Source: Willaertia magna (taxonomy: Eukaryota > Heterolobosea > Eutetramitea > Acrasida > Naegleriidae). Taken from it: DNA of 64,000 nt. Position numbers and translations under genes: made by a program. The stretch spans positions 56,728 through 120,727 of the forward strand of contig CADWAF010001868.1 of assembly GCA_902984215.1 (NCBI GenBank), in the 5' to 3' direction. Shown one piece after another: positions 10,255-21,971 of this stretch. Below the pieces are notes generated by a model that was not told the DNA's origin, made no database searches, and saw only the letters and a list, made by a program, of their open reading frames with translations. Numbering within the stretch: position 1 is the first letter of the stretch; every line of letters starts with the position of its first letter.

Positions 10255-13200
10255 ATGAAAATTAATAATGGATTTAAAATTTTTCTAGTACTTTTGTTGA
10301 TATTTTGTTTTACATTAAGTAAAAGTTATCAACAAGAGACACCAACAAATGGAGATGAAAATCCTATGGGATTTGATGGAAAACCACCAGTTATTCAAAG
10401 TGCAACCAGCAATGTTTGTAGCACTGTTTCTTGCCCATGCGGAGCAGCTGTACAAGTTGGACCAAAGTGCATTTGTCCAGGTAGGTAATTTACTCCCGAA
10501 AATTATTTTTTTAATTGAAATTTATTTTTTTTTAATTTACCGCCAAATTTACATTCAAAAATTACGGAAAATATTGTTTTAAAATGAATAATAGAATGTC
10601 CTTCTGGATGTCCTTATACTAAAGATTGTAACGCGGAATGTGCCGGAAAAGGCTTGAATTTAGAAACTACTCAACAAGATGAACAAGGATGTGATATTTG
10701 TATTTGCAAATGTAGGGACAGAGAAGAAGTTTGTCATCCTGTTGCTGATTGTCCTGAAGGAAACTTAGAAATTGTTTACGGTAATGTTGGAGGTATTGAT
10801 GGGTGCATTAGTAATTGTACTTGTAAAACAACCCCACCAGTTTGTCCACAAGCTGATTGTAGTGCATGTAACCCAGTTTTAGGATATCAAATTGTTAATA
10901 ACCCTACAACAGGTTGTCAAGAATGTGTTTGTAATCAATGTCCAAGCCTTAATTGTGATAGTCAATGTCAATATGGTTTTACTTTACAAGATTCTGGACT
11001 TGGTGATGGTTGTAAGAAGTGTAAATGTAATTGTGCTCCATTACCTAATTGTCAAAGTTTATGTCCATTTGGTTTTACTGTTGGAACAAATGAATTGGGC
11101 TGTCAAGCTTGTGTTTGTAAAGATAAACCAGATTGTATTCCAGATGATTTAGCAAAATGTAATTCTACTTGTCCTTATGGTGGAGTTTTAAAACCAGATC
11201 AATATGGTTGTAATAAGTGTGTTTGTCTCACCTGTCCTCCAATCCCAATAGATACTTGTGAACAATGTTTGAATGGATATGATAATTATACAAAATATGG
11301 TGAAGATGGATCTAGATGCCCTTCATGTCAATGTAGACCTTGCCCACCAGTTAATACTAATTGTACTGAAGTTTGTCCATACGGTGGTGTTCTTGGTACT
11401 AATGCAAATGGTTGTCCAGCATGCCAATGTGAGAAATGCCCACCACAAAAACCAAATTGTCAATCTGTTTGTGGTAACAAATTAAATCATACCTATGTAA
11501 ATGACAATAACGGTTGTCCAACCTGTAATTGTTTGACTTGTCCACCATTGGATTGTGAAAGTATTCAATGCCCTTATGGATACCAACAAAAGACAGATAA
11601 CGCAACTATGTGTAAACAATGTGTATGTAATATTCCTCCAACTTGTCCAACAACCAAACCAAATTGTGATACATTGAATTGTCAACATGGATTTACTTAT
11701 GTTAAAGATGAAAAAGGTTGTGACACTTGTCGTTGTAATGATGGACCAAAATGTCCTAATAACGTAGATTGCAATACTGTTTGTAAATATGGAGTTTTAT
11801 CTGTTACCATTGACCCAGTTACTGGATGTAATCAATGCAAATGTCGTGATTATCAATGCCCACAAACTAATTGTACTGACATTTGTGGTAAGAATGGAAT
11901 TAAAGAAACAACAACTGATGCAAATGGATGTTTACACTGTACCTGTAATGAGCCACCAGTTTGTCCACCTGAAGATGTTGGTTGTGTAAAGACTTGTGGT
12001 GGATTAGAATTTACAACTTACAAAGATGATTATGGATGTACTCGTTGTTCATGTAAGAAACCAAATTGTAATACTGTACCTCCAAACTGTGTTTCAGTAT
12101 GTGGAGCTGGAGTTGAATATAAGATAATAACTGATGAACAAGGATGTAGCCAATGTAAATGTTCTGGTACACCAGGTGGAGGTGGCAATACAACATGTCC
12201 AATATTTGATGAAAAGGATTGTCCAACAAGATGTGGAGGAAATGCAGATTATGTTGAAGGAGTTGGTATAGATTCAAAGGGATGCAAATATTGTAAATGT
12301 AAGAATTGTATTCATTGTAAATGTTGCAAGTCAAAGAAGATTACTGTACCAATAGTTAAACATGTTCCAGAAAGAATTTATGTACCATATGTTGTTTATT
12401 ATGACCCAGGATGTAATGATAAGACTAGAGATAACTTCTTAACCAAAGAAGAAATATTAGCTCAAATTAAGAGACGTTATGATTATGTTTTATATATCAG
12501 AAGATTATCTGCTGTTTATAGAAGAGCATTAGTTCACTTGAGAGTTGTTTTACAACATTTAGTAATGAAAGGAAAGATTTCAGATGAAATGTACAAGAAA
12601 TCAGATGAAGTTGCTAGAAAGAGAAAGCATCAACTAGAAGAAGAAATTAAAGAACAAAAGGTGACAATTACTGGATTAAAACATCATCTTAAGGCAGTTC
12701 TTAAATTAATTAAGCAATTAGGTTTTGATTCCCATGCCCCAGCAGTTTGTTTATTAATTGGAGGAAGTAGAGTATGTGGTTTAAGACCAGCATTTGTAAA
12801 TGAATTAAGTTCATCATACTTAAAGGACGAAGTATTCACTAAGAAGATTTATACTCGTATTCCAACAAAGATTGTATCTATTGAAAAGAATCAAGAAAAG
12901 AGAATTGTTAAGATTGTAAGAGAATCTGCAACATGGAAGATTCAAACCATTCGTTTAAGCAAGAAAGTTAGAAAGGCTGTCTGGAAGAGAGTTATTGATA
13001 GATTATTAAAGACAAACAAGAAGGTTAATAAGACAGTAAGAGGTGTTTTGAATTTAATGAAGAAAGAAAAGAATAATTATGAAAAGATTAAGAAATTGTT
13101 AAAGAATAAGAAACAAAAGAGAAAGGTTGTAAGAAATATTTTATTAGAGAAATTCTCCAATGAAGTTGAAGAGGAAGCACGTAAAGCACTTCTTGATGAA

Positions 13201-13368
13201 AGAATTAAAGAATTAAATGAAAAGCATAAACCAGAATCATCTGAAAAAGTATTAGAAACAAGAAAGACTGAAGAAATTATTTTCCTTCCAAAAGATATAA
13301 TATCTCAAGATGAAGAAGCCTTAAAAACCATGTTAGCCCAAAGATTTGAAGTAAATTCAGAAAATTAA
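10255..13368 (+). CDS. Large secreted protein: about 16 antistasin-like Cys repeats plus basic helical tail
   Basis: Two exons, 10255-10480 and 10595-13368, joined across a 114-nt intron; 999 residues. A signal peptide (MKINNGFKIFLVLLLIFCFT) is followed, up to about residue 670, by an array of 30-40-residue units ending in a GC-x-x-C-x-C pattern (GCQECVCN, GCPACQCE, GCNKCVCL, GCTRCSCK); I count about 16. Units also carry CPYGG or C-x-x-x-C. This matches the antistasin-like cysteine pattern, known in animals from protease inhibitors and adhesive proteins. The last third (about 675-999) is different: YVPYVVYYDPGC, then long Lys/Arg-rich helices with only a few cysteines. The splice restores an intact first repeat (ECPSGC). 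A matrix, cyst-wall or inhibitor role is inference; the tail resembles nothing I know. Confidence 0.85.
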
Positions 13369-13427
13369 TTATTTTGTAAAATAATAATCCATTAAAAAAT
13401 AAACTTTATTTAAAAAACCTAATTTAT

Positions 13428-14258
13428 TTAAGCAGTTTGTTGTTCTGTTGTTGTTGAAGGTTGGAATAATTGAACTACATGAGGATTTGTAATGACATCA
13501 TAATCTTCAGCATCTGCTTTTAATTCCTTTAACCACATACTTCTTGTTTCTTCATTAATTAAAGCTTCTTTCATTGCCTTTTCTACACATGCAGCCATAT
13601 AAGTAATAGTAAAAGAAGATAATTGTTCTCCACTTTGTTTAAGTTCATTATATAATTTTACAGCAGTTGTAAAATAATTAGTATTTGGATTATGATCTAA
13701 AATATAATCATTCATAGCAACATTATGTTTAGCACAAGCTTGGAGCATAATATTAAATGCTTTAACATCTCTAGTTGATTGATTCTTTAACATATATTTA
13801 AAAACTTCAAAAGCCTTTGTCATTTCACCACCTCTTGTTCCGATAGTATATAAGAATAATCTATAAACTTGGGGAATAGGTCTTCCTCTCTTTGCTTCGA
13901 CTTCTTTAAAAAGTTTATATGCTCGTCTCCAATTACGTTTTAATTTCAATACTTGTAATTGTTGAATAATAAAAGTATTATTAACTTCAGGTGTTTGTCT
14001 AACATATTTTTGTTTACCTTTATCTCTCCATTCTTTTTCTTCTTGTTCTTTAAAATATCTTTCTCTTTTTACTCTTCTAGGAATACCATAGTTTCTTTCT
14101 TGTTGATTATTAATTTGAATTAATTGTTGAATATTAATTTTCTTTAATGATGTATTAATACTACCTATGCTATAGAAATTACGTAACAAATTATTATTGT
14201 TTATAGAAAGCAGTGTAGAAGAGGATTTATGGAAGTGTGTGGAAAGGTTCTTTAACAT
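13428..14258 (-). CDS. Mitochondrial pentatricopeptide-repeat (PPR)-like protein
   Basis: 276 residues from ATG 14258, which follows a long A-run; the frame continues upstream to 14288 only with GTG. The first 40 residues are basic, Ser/Asn-rich and without acids (MLKNLSTHFHKSSSTLLS), a typical mitochondrial presequence. The centre has helical-pair repeats of PPR spacing: RNWRRAYKLFKEVEAKRG, then GGEMTKAFEVFKYMLKN and DVKAFNIMLQACAKHN. PPR proteins bind organellar RNA for editing, processing or translation. Only two to four repeats are present, so it is short for the family; a mitoribosome-associated PPR protein is a fair alternative. Its start is about 290 nt from the divergent phospholipase D gene. 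Confidence 0.75.
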   Translation of the reverse strand: MLKNLSTHFHKSSSTLLSINNNNLLRNFYSIGSINTSLKKINIQQLIQINNQQERNYGIPRRVKRERYFKEQEEKEWRDKGKQKYVRQTPEVNNTFIIQQLQVLKLKRNWRRAYKLFKEVEAKRGRPIPQVYRLFLYTIGTRGGEMTKAFEVFKYMLKNQSTRDVKAFNIMLQACAKHNVAMNDYILDHNPNTNYFTTAVKLYNELKQSGEQLSSFTITYMAACVEKAMKEALINEETRSMWLKELKADAEDYDVITNPHVVQLFQPSTTTEQQTA

Positions 14259-14549
14259 TTTTTTTTGAAAAATAAAAATTAATTTCACATCTTCTTTTGC
14301 GTTAGTTATTATTGTTTTGCACTGTTATTCTCCTCTTGACGATAAAACTATATAGTTGGTTCTAAAGAGTAATTATTAAATTAGTGGTTGAATGATAATT
14401 ATTTTCAATTCATTGTATTACACCAATGCCTTTACTTTTCGGAGTGTTTACCCGAAGACTCCAATTCAACCCCACCCGACTGACTGAATAGACAAGAGTG
14501 ATAGTCCAGTTAGATTTAATTTCACTGTCAAAAATTATAATCCAAGAAA

Positions 14550-15875
14550 ATGAAAACACCAATCACTTGCATTTCTGTTTTACTTCTTCTCGTCCTTGGA
14601 TTTGTTTGTGCAGATCTTCAAAACGAAACATACACCTCAATTTTCCAACCATATAATAACCCAAAATTATCTGCAGTTTTAACACCACTCTTCTCACCAG
14701 ATCATTCTTATAAAGAAGAAACAGAACTTGTCCTTTCCGCAAAATCATCTATAGATATTGCAATTCCAGGATTTAGTAGTTGGTCAGGATGTACCTATTC
14801 CGATAATTCATGTGGAGGATGTACCGCATCTGATCTTTATCATCAAGAAACCTTTCCAATCTTTCAAGCTTTAGTTAACCAATTAAACAAAGGAATAACT
14901 GTTAGACTATTAACCAATGAACCATTCATGAAACTCTGTGCTAATGATATGGATAACTTGACTTATCTTAAAATCAAAGGAGCAGATGTTCGTTTATTTA
15001 CAACTGTTTCATTTTTACATTCCAAATATATTGCTGTAGATGGATGTAAGGCGGCAATTTCAAGTATTAATTTTAGTAAGACTAGTTTTATGAAGAATAG
15101 AGAAGCAGGTATTTTAGTAGATGAATGTGATAATAGTGTTTCAAAATATGGTATTGTTTCACAATTTACTCAAAAAGTATTTGAATATGATTTTATGAAA
15201 GGTAGAAAGTTAGATGTTGCTTCTTATTCAAGTAGTGATATTCAATTTGTTAAAGATTCTAAATATAATACAATTGATATGCCAGAACCATATCATTTTA
15301 AAGATTGTGATGCTTATTCTGGTGATATTTCACCATTAAAAGGTGTTTATAACGTCACTATATTTGCTTCTCCTGATTATGCTTATGGTCAATTAATGAC
15401 AGCTTTAAAGAATGTTAAGAAATCAATTAAATTAAGCATTTATGAAATCTCTCATCCTGATATTTGTGATTTATTAATGAATTTAGCAAAGAGAGGTGTT
15501 GATTTAAAGTTATTTGCATCTCATTATGTTTATGGTAAACAAGAATCAATTGAAGCATTCCAATGTTATAAAAAGTTATATGAAGAAGGTATTCCAGTTA
15601 CTTTATCTCATAAATCTTGTTTAACATTTTCACATGAAAAGTATTGGATTTTAGATGATAATATTTTAATGTTATCAACTGGTAATTGGAGAGGTAGTGA
15701 TTATCCTAATCCACCTTATGTTTTCCCTGCAAAACCAGATCCTGCTTGGAGAAATGTTAATAGAGATTTCACAATTAGAATTGATGGTACTAATCCTTTA
15801 TTAAGTAAATTTTTAGAAGTTTTTTATAAGGATTACAATCAAGGTTTTGTTTATCAACCTCCATCTAATAAATAA
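14550..15875 (+). CDS. Secreted phospholipase D-superfamily protein (PLD3/PLD4-like)
   Basis: 441 residues, intronless. A signal peptide (ISVLLLLVLGFVCA) precedes two PLD half-domains. Both HKD motifs are present: HSKYIAVDG (about residue 162) and HEKYWILDD (about residue 362), each HxKxxxxD, followed by SSINF and STGNW. The two histidines would form a phosphohistidine intermediate for phosphodiester cleavage. Length and paired HKD without PX/PH domains fit the small luminal PLD3/PLD4 or protist-type class, whose members act on lipids or as 5' exonucleases on nucleic acid. For a phagotroph a lysosomal nuclease or lipase is plausible; the sequence does not decide between them. Confidence 0.9.
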   Translation: MKTPITCISVLLLLVLGFVCADLQNETYTSIFQPYNNPKLSAVLTPLFSPDHSYKEETELVLSAKSSIDIAIPGFSSWSGCTYSDNSCGGCTASDLYHQETFPIFQALVNQLNKGITVRLLTNEPFMKLCANDMDNLTYLKIKGADVRLFTTVSFLHSKYIAVDGCKAAISSINFSKTSFMKNREAGILVDECDNSVSKYGIVSQFTQKVFEYDFMKGRKLDVASYSSSDIQFVKDSKYNTIDMPEPYHFKDCDAYSGDISPLKGVYNVTIFASPDYAYGQLMTALKNVKKSIKLSIYEISHPDICDLLMNLAKRGVDLKLFASHYVYGKQESIEAFQCYKKLYEEGIPVTLSHKSCLTFSHEKYWILDDNILMLSTGNWRGSDYPNPPYVFPAKPDPAWRNVNRDFTIRIDGTNPLLSKFLEVFYKDYNQGFVYQPPSNK

Positions 15876-16137
15876 ATTGTTTATATTTATTCTTATTTTT
15901 TTTATTATATCTGTTTCTCTAGTTGCAAAATAAGAATATTTATATGAATTATAAAAAAATTTAGTAATTTTATTAACAATGTTTATTAAATATTTATTTT
16001 TAAAAATGTAAAAAAAGGTCAATACAGATTTTTAAATTTGTTTTTTAAATACAAAACATGAAAAACGTGATAAAACAAAATAAATAATGAAAAGAAAATT
16101 TAAGGTTTTATAAAATACTTTTTCAGTTAATGCATCA

Positions 16138-17460
16138 TTAACCACCAACAAACATTTCATTAAATAATTTACATGGATTCAATTCCCTATATTTCACATA
16201 CCATTGCCTCTTTACACTTTTATCTACCTCTTTATTATTTTCATAATACTTTTGTTCAGCACACCTATTATTTAAATAACTTTTATAATCTTGTAGTATT
16301 TGACTTTTATAATTATTTAAAGCTTCTGCTCCATACGATCTATAAACCCTATCATGTATAAAATATGTTATATCAAATTTCTTTTGTGCTCTTTTATAAG
16401 TAAAACTATTTGTATGACTGTAATAATTAGCTGGTTCAAAAGTATAATATCCATTTCCATAAACCTCTGATTGTGAACTTGATGGTGTTGAACTACCACC
16501 AAATAAAGGTGACAATAAATTAGGTAAAACTGTCACAAATAAAATAAAGAAAATAAACAAAAATTGTAAACATCCAAATGAAAATGTATGATGATTATCT
16601 CCAACATTATGCGTAGCCCTACGACGATTCTGTCTATGACTTGTGTCATCATCATACTCATCAAACCTTTGTCCATAAAAGCGAGAAGGATGTCCACCAA
16701 ACATTTGGGCAAATAATTCTTGGAATAATTCATCATCTGTCATATTCATTCTATTCCCATATCTACCACCTCTAGAGAAATACATTCCACCATCTTCACC
16801 TCTTCTTCTAAACATACCTTCAAAACCATTAAATCTATTCATTGAAATCTTTTGAGCATCATCTGTACCAAATTGATCATACATTTTTCTTTTTTCTTCA
16901 TCCGACAAACACATATATGCAGCACTTATTAGTTTAAATGCTTCAGTTGATTCTGGAACTGGATTTCTATCGGGATGGAATTTTAAAGCTAATTTACGAT
17001 AACTCTTTTTAATTTCTTGTTGTGTTGCAGTTTTTTCTACATCTAATATTGAATAATAATTTCCTTTCTTTTTTAAAAGTTTTTGTACTTCTTCTGCTTG
17101 TTCTTTAGTAAATGGTCTAGAATTAGATTCTTGTTGTTGATGAGAATTAGAAGAGGATGATGAACTACTATGATGATGATTATGATGATGATGGGAAGAA
17201 TGATGAGATTTATGAGAATTATGATTATGGGATGAAGAATGTTCGGAATGTTGTTGGGAATGTTTTTTAGTATTTATAAAGTGAATAATATCTGATATTG
17301 TAGTAAAATCTTTGAATCCATAATCTTTTGGATTTAAAGTAGGATAAAGTTTTTTAGCTTTATTTAAAAAACGTAAGGCTTTATCATGATTATGTTCTTT
17401 ATAATAAGCCTCTTTAGCTAAATGTATCAAGTCAACTGCTTCATCCTTGTTTGCTTCCAT
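16138..17460 (-). CDS. ER membrane J-domain protein, DNAJB12/DNAJB14-like
   Basis: 440 residues, no intron. The N-terminus ([20 protein letters not shown] and [13 protein letters not shown]) matches the helical opening of the DNAJB12/B14 group. A His/Ser-rich linker (about 80-110) leads to a full J domain (about 130-200) with the HPD motif in FHPDRN. A Gly/Arg-rich segment follows, then one membrane helix ([17 protein letters not shown], about 305) and a C-terminal region like the DUF1977 domain of the family. The J domain would face the cytosol and stimulate Hsp70 in ER-associated degradation. All domains are intact and in family order. Confidence 0.88.
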   Translation of the reverse strand: MEANKDEAVDLIHLAKEAYYKEHNHDKALRFLNKAKKLYPTLNPKDYGFKDFTTISDIIHFINTKKHSQQHSEHSSSHNHNSHKSHHSSHHHHNHHHSSSSSSSNSHQQQESNSRPFTKEQAEEVQKLLKKKGNYYSILDVEKTATQQEIKKSYRKLALKFHPDRNPVPESTEAFKLISAAYMCLSDEEKRKMYDQFGTDDAQKISMNRFNGFEGMFRRRGEDGGMYFSRGGRYGNRMNMTDDELFQELFAQMFGGHPSRFYGQRFDEYDDDTSHRQNRRRATHNVGDNHHTFSFGCLQFLFIFFILFVTVLPNLLSPLFGGSSTPSSSQSEVYGNGYYTFEPANYYSHTNSFTYKRAQKKFDITYFIHDRVYRSYGAEALNNYKSQILQDYKSYLNNRCAEQKYYENNKEVDKSVKRQWYVKYRELNPCKLFNEMFVGG

Positions 17461-17581
17461 TTTTTACGAAAATAAAAATGATGTTTGTTGGCATAATTTC
17501 ATCACCGAAATCCAGGATACAACACTTGGGTAACGTGTTTGTTTTCGAGGATCAAAAAGCAATCCTTTCATGAAATAGTAT

Positions 17582-19618
17582 TTATTTCCACATTTGTGTT
17601 GGGGAGGTGTCTATTGTGTGAGCGTACAGGTATCTTAAACTTTCATTTTCTGATAGGCTGTCAGCATGTTCACTTGTTATTAAAGGATTGCCACTTATAT
17701 TTAATGCTGTCAAGTGTTTAAGGTGACGATTATTATCATTTCTTTGTTGTCCTGGAGTGGTAGTATTATCATTACTATTGTCTTCTTCGTCACTGGAATC
17801 CCCTCCATTGTACATTAAGGCAAATAGAGGGTTCATATTTCCATTATTATTTGAATTTTCATCTTCGCTGTCACCCATATCGTTATTGTGATTGTTATTG
17901 TTGTTATTTGTATTAACAGTAGAAATAAATTGAAATAATAAATCTGGACTTATATTATTATACCTTAAATTAAGTAACTCTAATTGTGACATATTAGAAA
18001 ATAAAGGCTCTAAATTTTCATCATTTAAATAACAACAAGGAAGTTCTAAATGCGTTATACTTGTAGAGTTAGATAAATTTGAAATGCATGTTAAAATAGT
18101 ATTATCATTTTCATCAGGTATGAATATTACATTATACAATATTAACCATTTTAAAGATGAAGATTTCCCTAAATATTTACAAATAGTAGAGTTAATAGAA
18201 ATATTTGATAATTGTAATTTTCTTATCGTACAGTCATCATATTTTAAAAATTTAATAGCTTTTTCTAGCTCTAATATATTATGTACATTAAAATCAATGG
18301 ATAGTTCTAATAATGATTGATATCTAAACTCAAGTATTGAATATAACAAAGATTGATCAAAATAATAAATATCATTATTTAAATAATCATGTTCTTGTTC
18401 AATTGTTAAACTTTTCAAAAAACTTAAACATGTATTTCTACCAAAACATTGTTTAACTACTTCTAACTGTTTCTTATTATTGTCTACCCCACTCAAACGT
18501 ATTGATAAACTTTCTAAAAGTTTAAAATTAGAAAGTTCTTTCCAAAAGAATAGTATTGATTCTACATTTGAAAAACTTAAATCAATTTTTAAAGATCTTA
18601 ATACTGAGCTTATATTATTCACTTTGTTAGCAATGGGTTTAGTTAATAATAATTCCTTTTCTTCCCTCGAAATGAGTAAGTCAAATAGTGGTTTTAAAGA
18701 AAAATTAGATTCATTTAAATTTTCGTCATTTAAAAAAACTTTTCTTAAATTTAAATCATTACAATTAGGAAAATATTGTAAAATATCACATAAATTTTGA
18801 ATTGTTAAATTTTTACTATTATTACTTTCATCTTCCTCTTTAAAACAAATACATTCCACTTCCGTTACAAAATTAAAATACTCTCCTTTTAATAAACTGT
18901 GATCAGGTGATATAAAAATCATACATCTCTTTAACTTTGAACAAATCTCACTATTTAATACTGATAAAACAGAATAATCTAACTTCACCTTAATTTGTTC
19001 AATATCCATACAATACGTTTTTAATAAATGAATAAATTGATTAATTTGTACATTTTTAACAAAACATTTAGTATCTTTTAAATTTCCAATCATTCCAGGT
19101 AGAAAATAAAAAGTTTCACAATAAATTGAAAGACAATCTTTAAAAAATAATTTCATTAATAATTCATCAAATATAGTTCTAAATTTAAATCTTATTTTAG
19201 CAGTATTAAAACAATAATCAATTTTAAAATGATAATATAATTGAAATATTCTATTTGGTTGATTTTCAAATTTACCAAATAATTGTTTCATTACATTTCT
19301 TTCCATAATATTCTTTTCTTCGTTTGTTAATATAGTTTTATATAATTGATTATCTTCTTCTTCATTATTTGTTGAATGATTTTTATCATCTTCGTTATAT
19401 TTTACTTGTTCAAAAAAGGTAGGAAAATTTAATGGATTTATCTCTAATAAATAAAATTTTAAAATATATAATTTTAATTCTACTGTTAATAATTTATCAA
19501 ACTGTTGATAAAATTGATAATTCTCTTCATTAAATGTTTTTGCGTGTTTTGATAAATAAACATCCACCATAAAATTTTGTAATTGTTTTCTTTTCATTTT
19601 TTTTAATTGGATCTCCAT
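17582..19618 (-). CDS. Leucine-rich-repeat protein
   Basis: 678 residues, intronless, from ATG 19618 (an alternative ATG at 19597 follows another A-run). Most of the protein is a long, rather diverged LRR solenoid; the clearest repeats are near the C-terminus: SITHLELPCCYLNDENLEPL, SQLELLNLRYNNIS and HLKHLTALNISGNPLI. An Asn/Asp-rich insertion (about 570-630) splits two of them. The N-terminus resembles the helical start of Naegleria-type F-box/LRR proteins, but I cannot identify an F-box. LRR proteins are binding scaffolds; the partner is unknown. The strongly AT-rich, Asn/Lys-rich coding sequence is similar to its neighbours. Confidence 0.8.
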   Translation of the reverse strand: MEIQLKKMKRKQLQNFMVDVYLSKHAKTFNEENYQFYQQFDKLLTVELKLYILKFYLLEINPLNFPTFFEQVKYNEDDKNHSTNNEEEDNQLYKTILTNEEKNIMERNVMKQLFGKFENQPNRIFQLYYHFKIDYCFNTAKIRFKFRTIFDELLMKLFFKDCLSIYCETFYFLPGMIGNLKDTKCFVKNVQINQFIHLLKTYCMDIEQIKVKLDYSVLSVLNSEICSKLKRCMIFISPDHSLLKGEYFNFVTEVECICFKEEDESNNSKNLTIQNLCDILQYFPNCNDLNLRKVFLNDENLNESNFSLKPLFDLLISREEKELLLTKPIANKVNNISSVLRSLKIDLSFSNVESILFFWKELSNFKLLESLSIRLSGVDNNKKQLEVVKQCFGRNTCLSFLKSLTIEQEHDYLNNDIYYFDQSLLYSILEFRYQSLLELSIDFNVHNILELEKAIKFLKYDDCTIRKLQLSNISINSTICKYLGKSSSLKWLILYNVIFIPDENDNTILTCISNLSNSTSITHLELPCCYLNDENLEPLFSNMSQLELLNLRYNNISPDLLFQFISTVNTNNNNNNHNNDMGDSEDENSNNNGNMNPLFALMYNGGDSSDEEDNSNDNTTTPGQQRNDNNRHLKHLTALNISGNPLITSEHADSLSENESLRYLYAHTIDTSPTQMWK

Positions 19619-19873
19619 CTAGTCTAGTCGCTAAGTGAGATTATGTCATTAACAATAAAGGAAGAAATAAAAGAGATATGAAACTATTATAAAGTCATTT
19701 TCTTTGGTTTTCATTTGTTGGTCTACAAGCAAAGAAACCCGTCGGTCAATGGTGTTGATGATTTCGGAGAAACAAGCACAGACTTGTGAATTTGTTAAAT
19801 TTAAATAATTTCTTTTTTGCCATTTGAGACAATTGCCAATTGTCTAGTCACACTGTCGCTAAAGTTAAAAATA

Positions 19874-21694
19874 ATGTCTATCAAGTGGAGAAGAGTTACC
19901 ACTTCTTTTATTGAGTGGATTAATGACGGTAATTCATTTATCTTTCTTTTTCAAAGATCTGGTAAAGTAGGTTCATTTCCCCATCATTGGGCATCGATAA
20001 GTGGAAGTATGGAGTATCAAAAAGATTTTAAAGACAACAAAGAAGATAGACAAATTAGTTATTTAATTGACAAGTCGGAATTTACAGAAAATGCTTATCA
20101 ATGTGCAATTAGAGAATTGGAAGAAGAAACTCAATTAAAAGTAAATAAAGATCTTACGTTTATTAGATCAGGTAGACCATTGTGGGTGAAGATACCGGAA
20201 AAACAACGTGGATTTCTAGTCTATCCTTTTCTATTTAGATTAAAAGAAAAGCGTACAGAATCTAACAATGAAGAATGTTCAATTGAAAAAGTAAAAGAGA
20301 AATTAATGAAAAGATTACAAATTGACTGGGAACATGAAAACTTTAATTTATTTGAAACTGAAACTTTTCTCTATCAAGACAAGAAAAGTAATGTTAAAAA
20401 GAATGAAATTGTCTATTTTACAAATTATAAAGGAGAAGTTGAGGAGTTATTAGGCAGTGGATTGACAATGGAAGAAAATATTATTCCAACCTTAGACAAT
20501 ACTGTTCCTCAATTAAACGAAACACTACATAGAGTTTATTTCTCTTCAAAACATTTAGATGAGGATAAATTAGAAAAATGTATTAAAGAATATGTTCAGA
20601 ACAACAAAATTGATGGAGCAGCTAAAATTGCTCAATTAGCAATCGAACAAGTGTTATTACCTGCATTATATCTTTATAAAGAAAAAGTATTTAATCAAAA
20701 CGATAAAATTCCACCTTACTTTCCTGTGACATTGCAAAAAGAATTAAATGTATCAGATGAAATGATAAAAAGATTATTCTTTATGAACAAATTAAAAGAT
20801 TTAATATGGCATTTAGATAATGCTAGGAGAGAAATGGCCCCAATAGGAAATTTGGCTGTTAAGACATTAGTAGAAGCATTTTCAATGACCGAAACAAACA
20901 GTCCTGACATTTTAACAAACAATGTAAATGACTCAGAGAAATGGTTTAATGAAATTGAGGAAAGAATACATAATGTTTTAAATGAATATAAACAAACCAC
21001 AGAAAGAATTTCGTACCAATTTGTAGACAGAGTTGAGAAATTAAGAAAAAAGATCAATGGCAATAATAGTAATGCAAGTTTTGGATTGCTTACTCACAGT
21101 TGTAGCAGTACAATTCTTTTCGTTCTTAAACAACTAATTAACCACTTTTTAAATCAAAAACAAACTTTACATTTATTTATTACCGAAAGTAGACCTGAAA
21201 AGGAGGGTTATAGGACTCTCTCAATATTAAGTGATTTCTTAGAAGAAAAACAGAAAGAAGGCTTCAACACAGAAACAATACAATTAAGGGTTTGTACAGA
21301 ATCTACTGTAGGCTATTTAGCCTCAAGTAAGAAAATCAACGGCATTGTAGTTGGGGCTGATGCAATAGAAGTACGTCAAGATAAATCATTGCAACTGTAT
21401 AATAAGAATGGTACTTCTACCCTTCATGCTGTTGCAGCAGTCTACAAAATACCATTCTTTGTTCTTTGTGACAGTTATAAGTTCAGGGAAGAAGAAGAAA
21501 GTGAAAGTGAAAGGGAGCATTTAGTTGCCAGTTCCTCTTCCCTTTTTGCACAACCTTCATTTGATAACACTCCTTTTGATGACAGGATTGAATTAATTAC
21601 TGAAATACAAACAGAACAATCAACTAGTCGTTTAATAGAACAAGTAGTGCATAACCAGAGGATATTCAGAGAGAAACTATATGGCAGCCCTTAG
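19874..21694 (+). CDS. Nudix hydrolase fused to an eIF2B-alpha/isomerase-like domain
   Basis: 606 residues from ATG 19874; the frame runs back to 19817 only with TTG. The N-terminal third has a Nudix fold: HHWASISGSMEY, then AYQCAIRELEEETQL, which has the REx2EE core of the Nudix box although the Gly-to-Arg spacing is stretched by a Lys/Asp-rich insertion. The C-terminal half (about 375-545) has the eIF2B alpha/beta/delta-family motifs: LTHSCSST, ITESRPEKEGYR, VVGADAI, NKNGTSTLHA and PFFVLCDSYKF. This family includes eIF2B regulatory subunits and sugar-phosphate isomerases. Related fusions occur, as I recall, in fungi. A role in nucleotide-sugar or salvage metabolism is inference; it is not a plain eIF2B subunit. 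Confidence 0.85.
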   Translation: MSIKWRRVTTSFIEWINDGNSFIFLFQRSGKVGSFPHHWASISGSMEYQKDFKDNKEDRQISYLIDKSEFTENAYQCAIRELEEETQLKVNKDLTFIRSGRPLWVKIPEKQRGFLVYPFLFRLKEKRTESNNEECSIEKVKEKLMKRLQIDWEHENFNLFETETFLYQDKKSNVKKNEIVYFTNYKGEVEELLGSGLTMEENIIPTLDNTVPQLNETLHRVYFSSKHLDEDKLEKCIKEYVQNNKIDGAAKIAQLAIEQVLLPALYLYKEKVFNQNDKIPPYFPVTLQKELNVSDEMIKRLFFMNKLKDLIWHLDNARREMAPIGNLAVKTLVEAFSMTETNSPDILTNNVNDSEKWFNEIEERIHNVLNEYKQTTERISYQFVDRVEKLRKKINGNNSNASFGLLTHSCSSTILFVLKQLINHFLNQKQTLHLFITESRPEKEGYRTLSILSDFLEEKQKEGFNTETIQLRVCTESTVGYLASSKKINGIVVGADAIEVRQDKSLQLYNKNGTSTLHAVAAVYKIPFFVLCDSYKFREEEESESEREHLVASSSSLFAQPSFDNTPFDDRIELITEIQTEQSTSRLIEQVVHNQRIFREKLYGSP

Positions 21695-21971
21695 TAAAGT
21701 AAAGACGTCCCATTAGTAACCCAGTTAACAAATTAATTGGAGACAAAAAAGCTTTTTGTTGCATACTTTCATCAATTTTGGGGACATTGACACAGATAAC
21801 AGTCCAATAACAAACATCACACAGCATCATACGTCAAAAGAAAACAAATTCCAAAATAAAAAAAATAAAGGAGATTGAGAAACGAAAAACCGCAAAGTGA
21901 CAAGTCATTACACTTCAATATAGTTGAAAATAAACAATTAACACAAGACAACTATTTCAATAAAAAAACAA

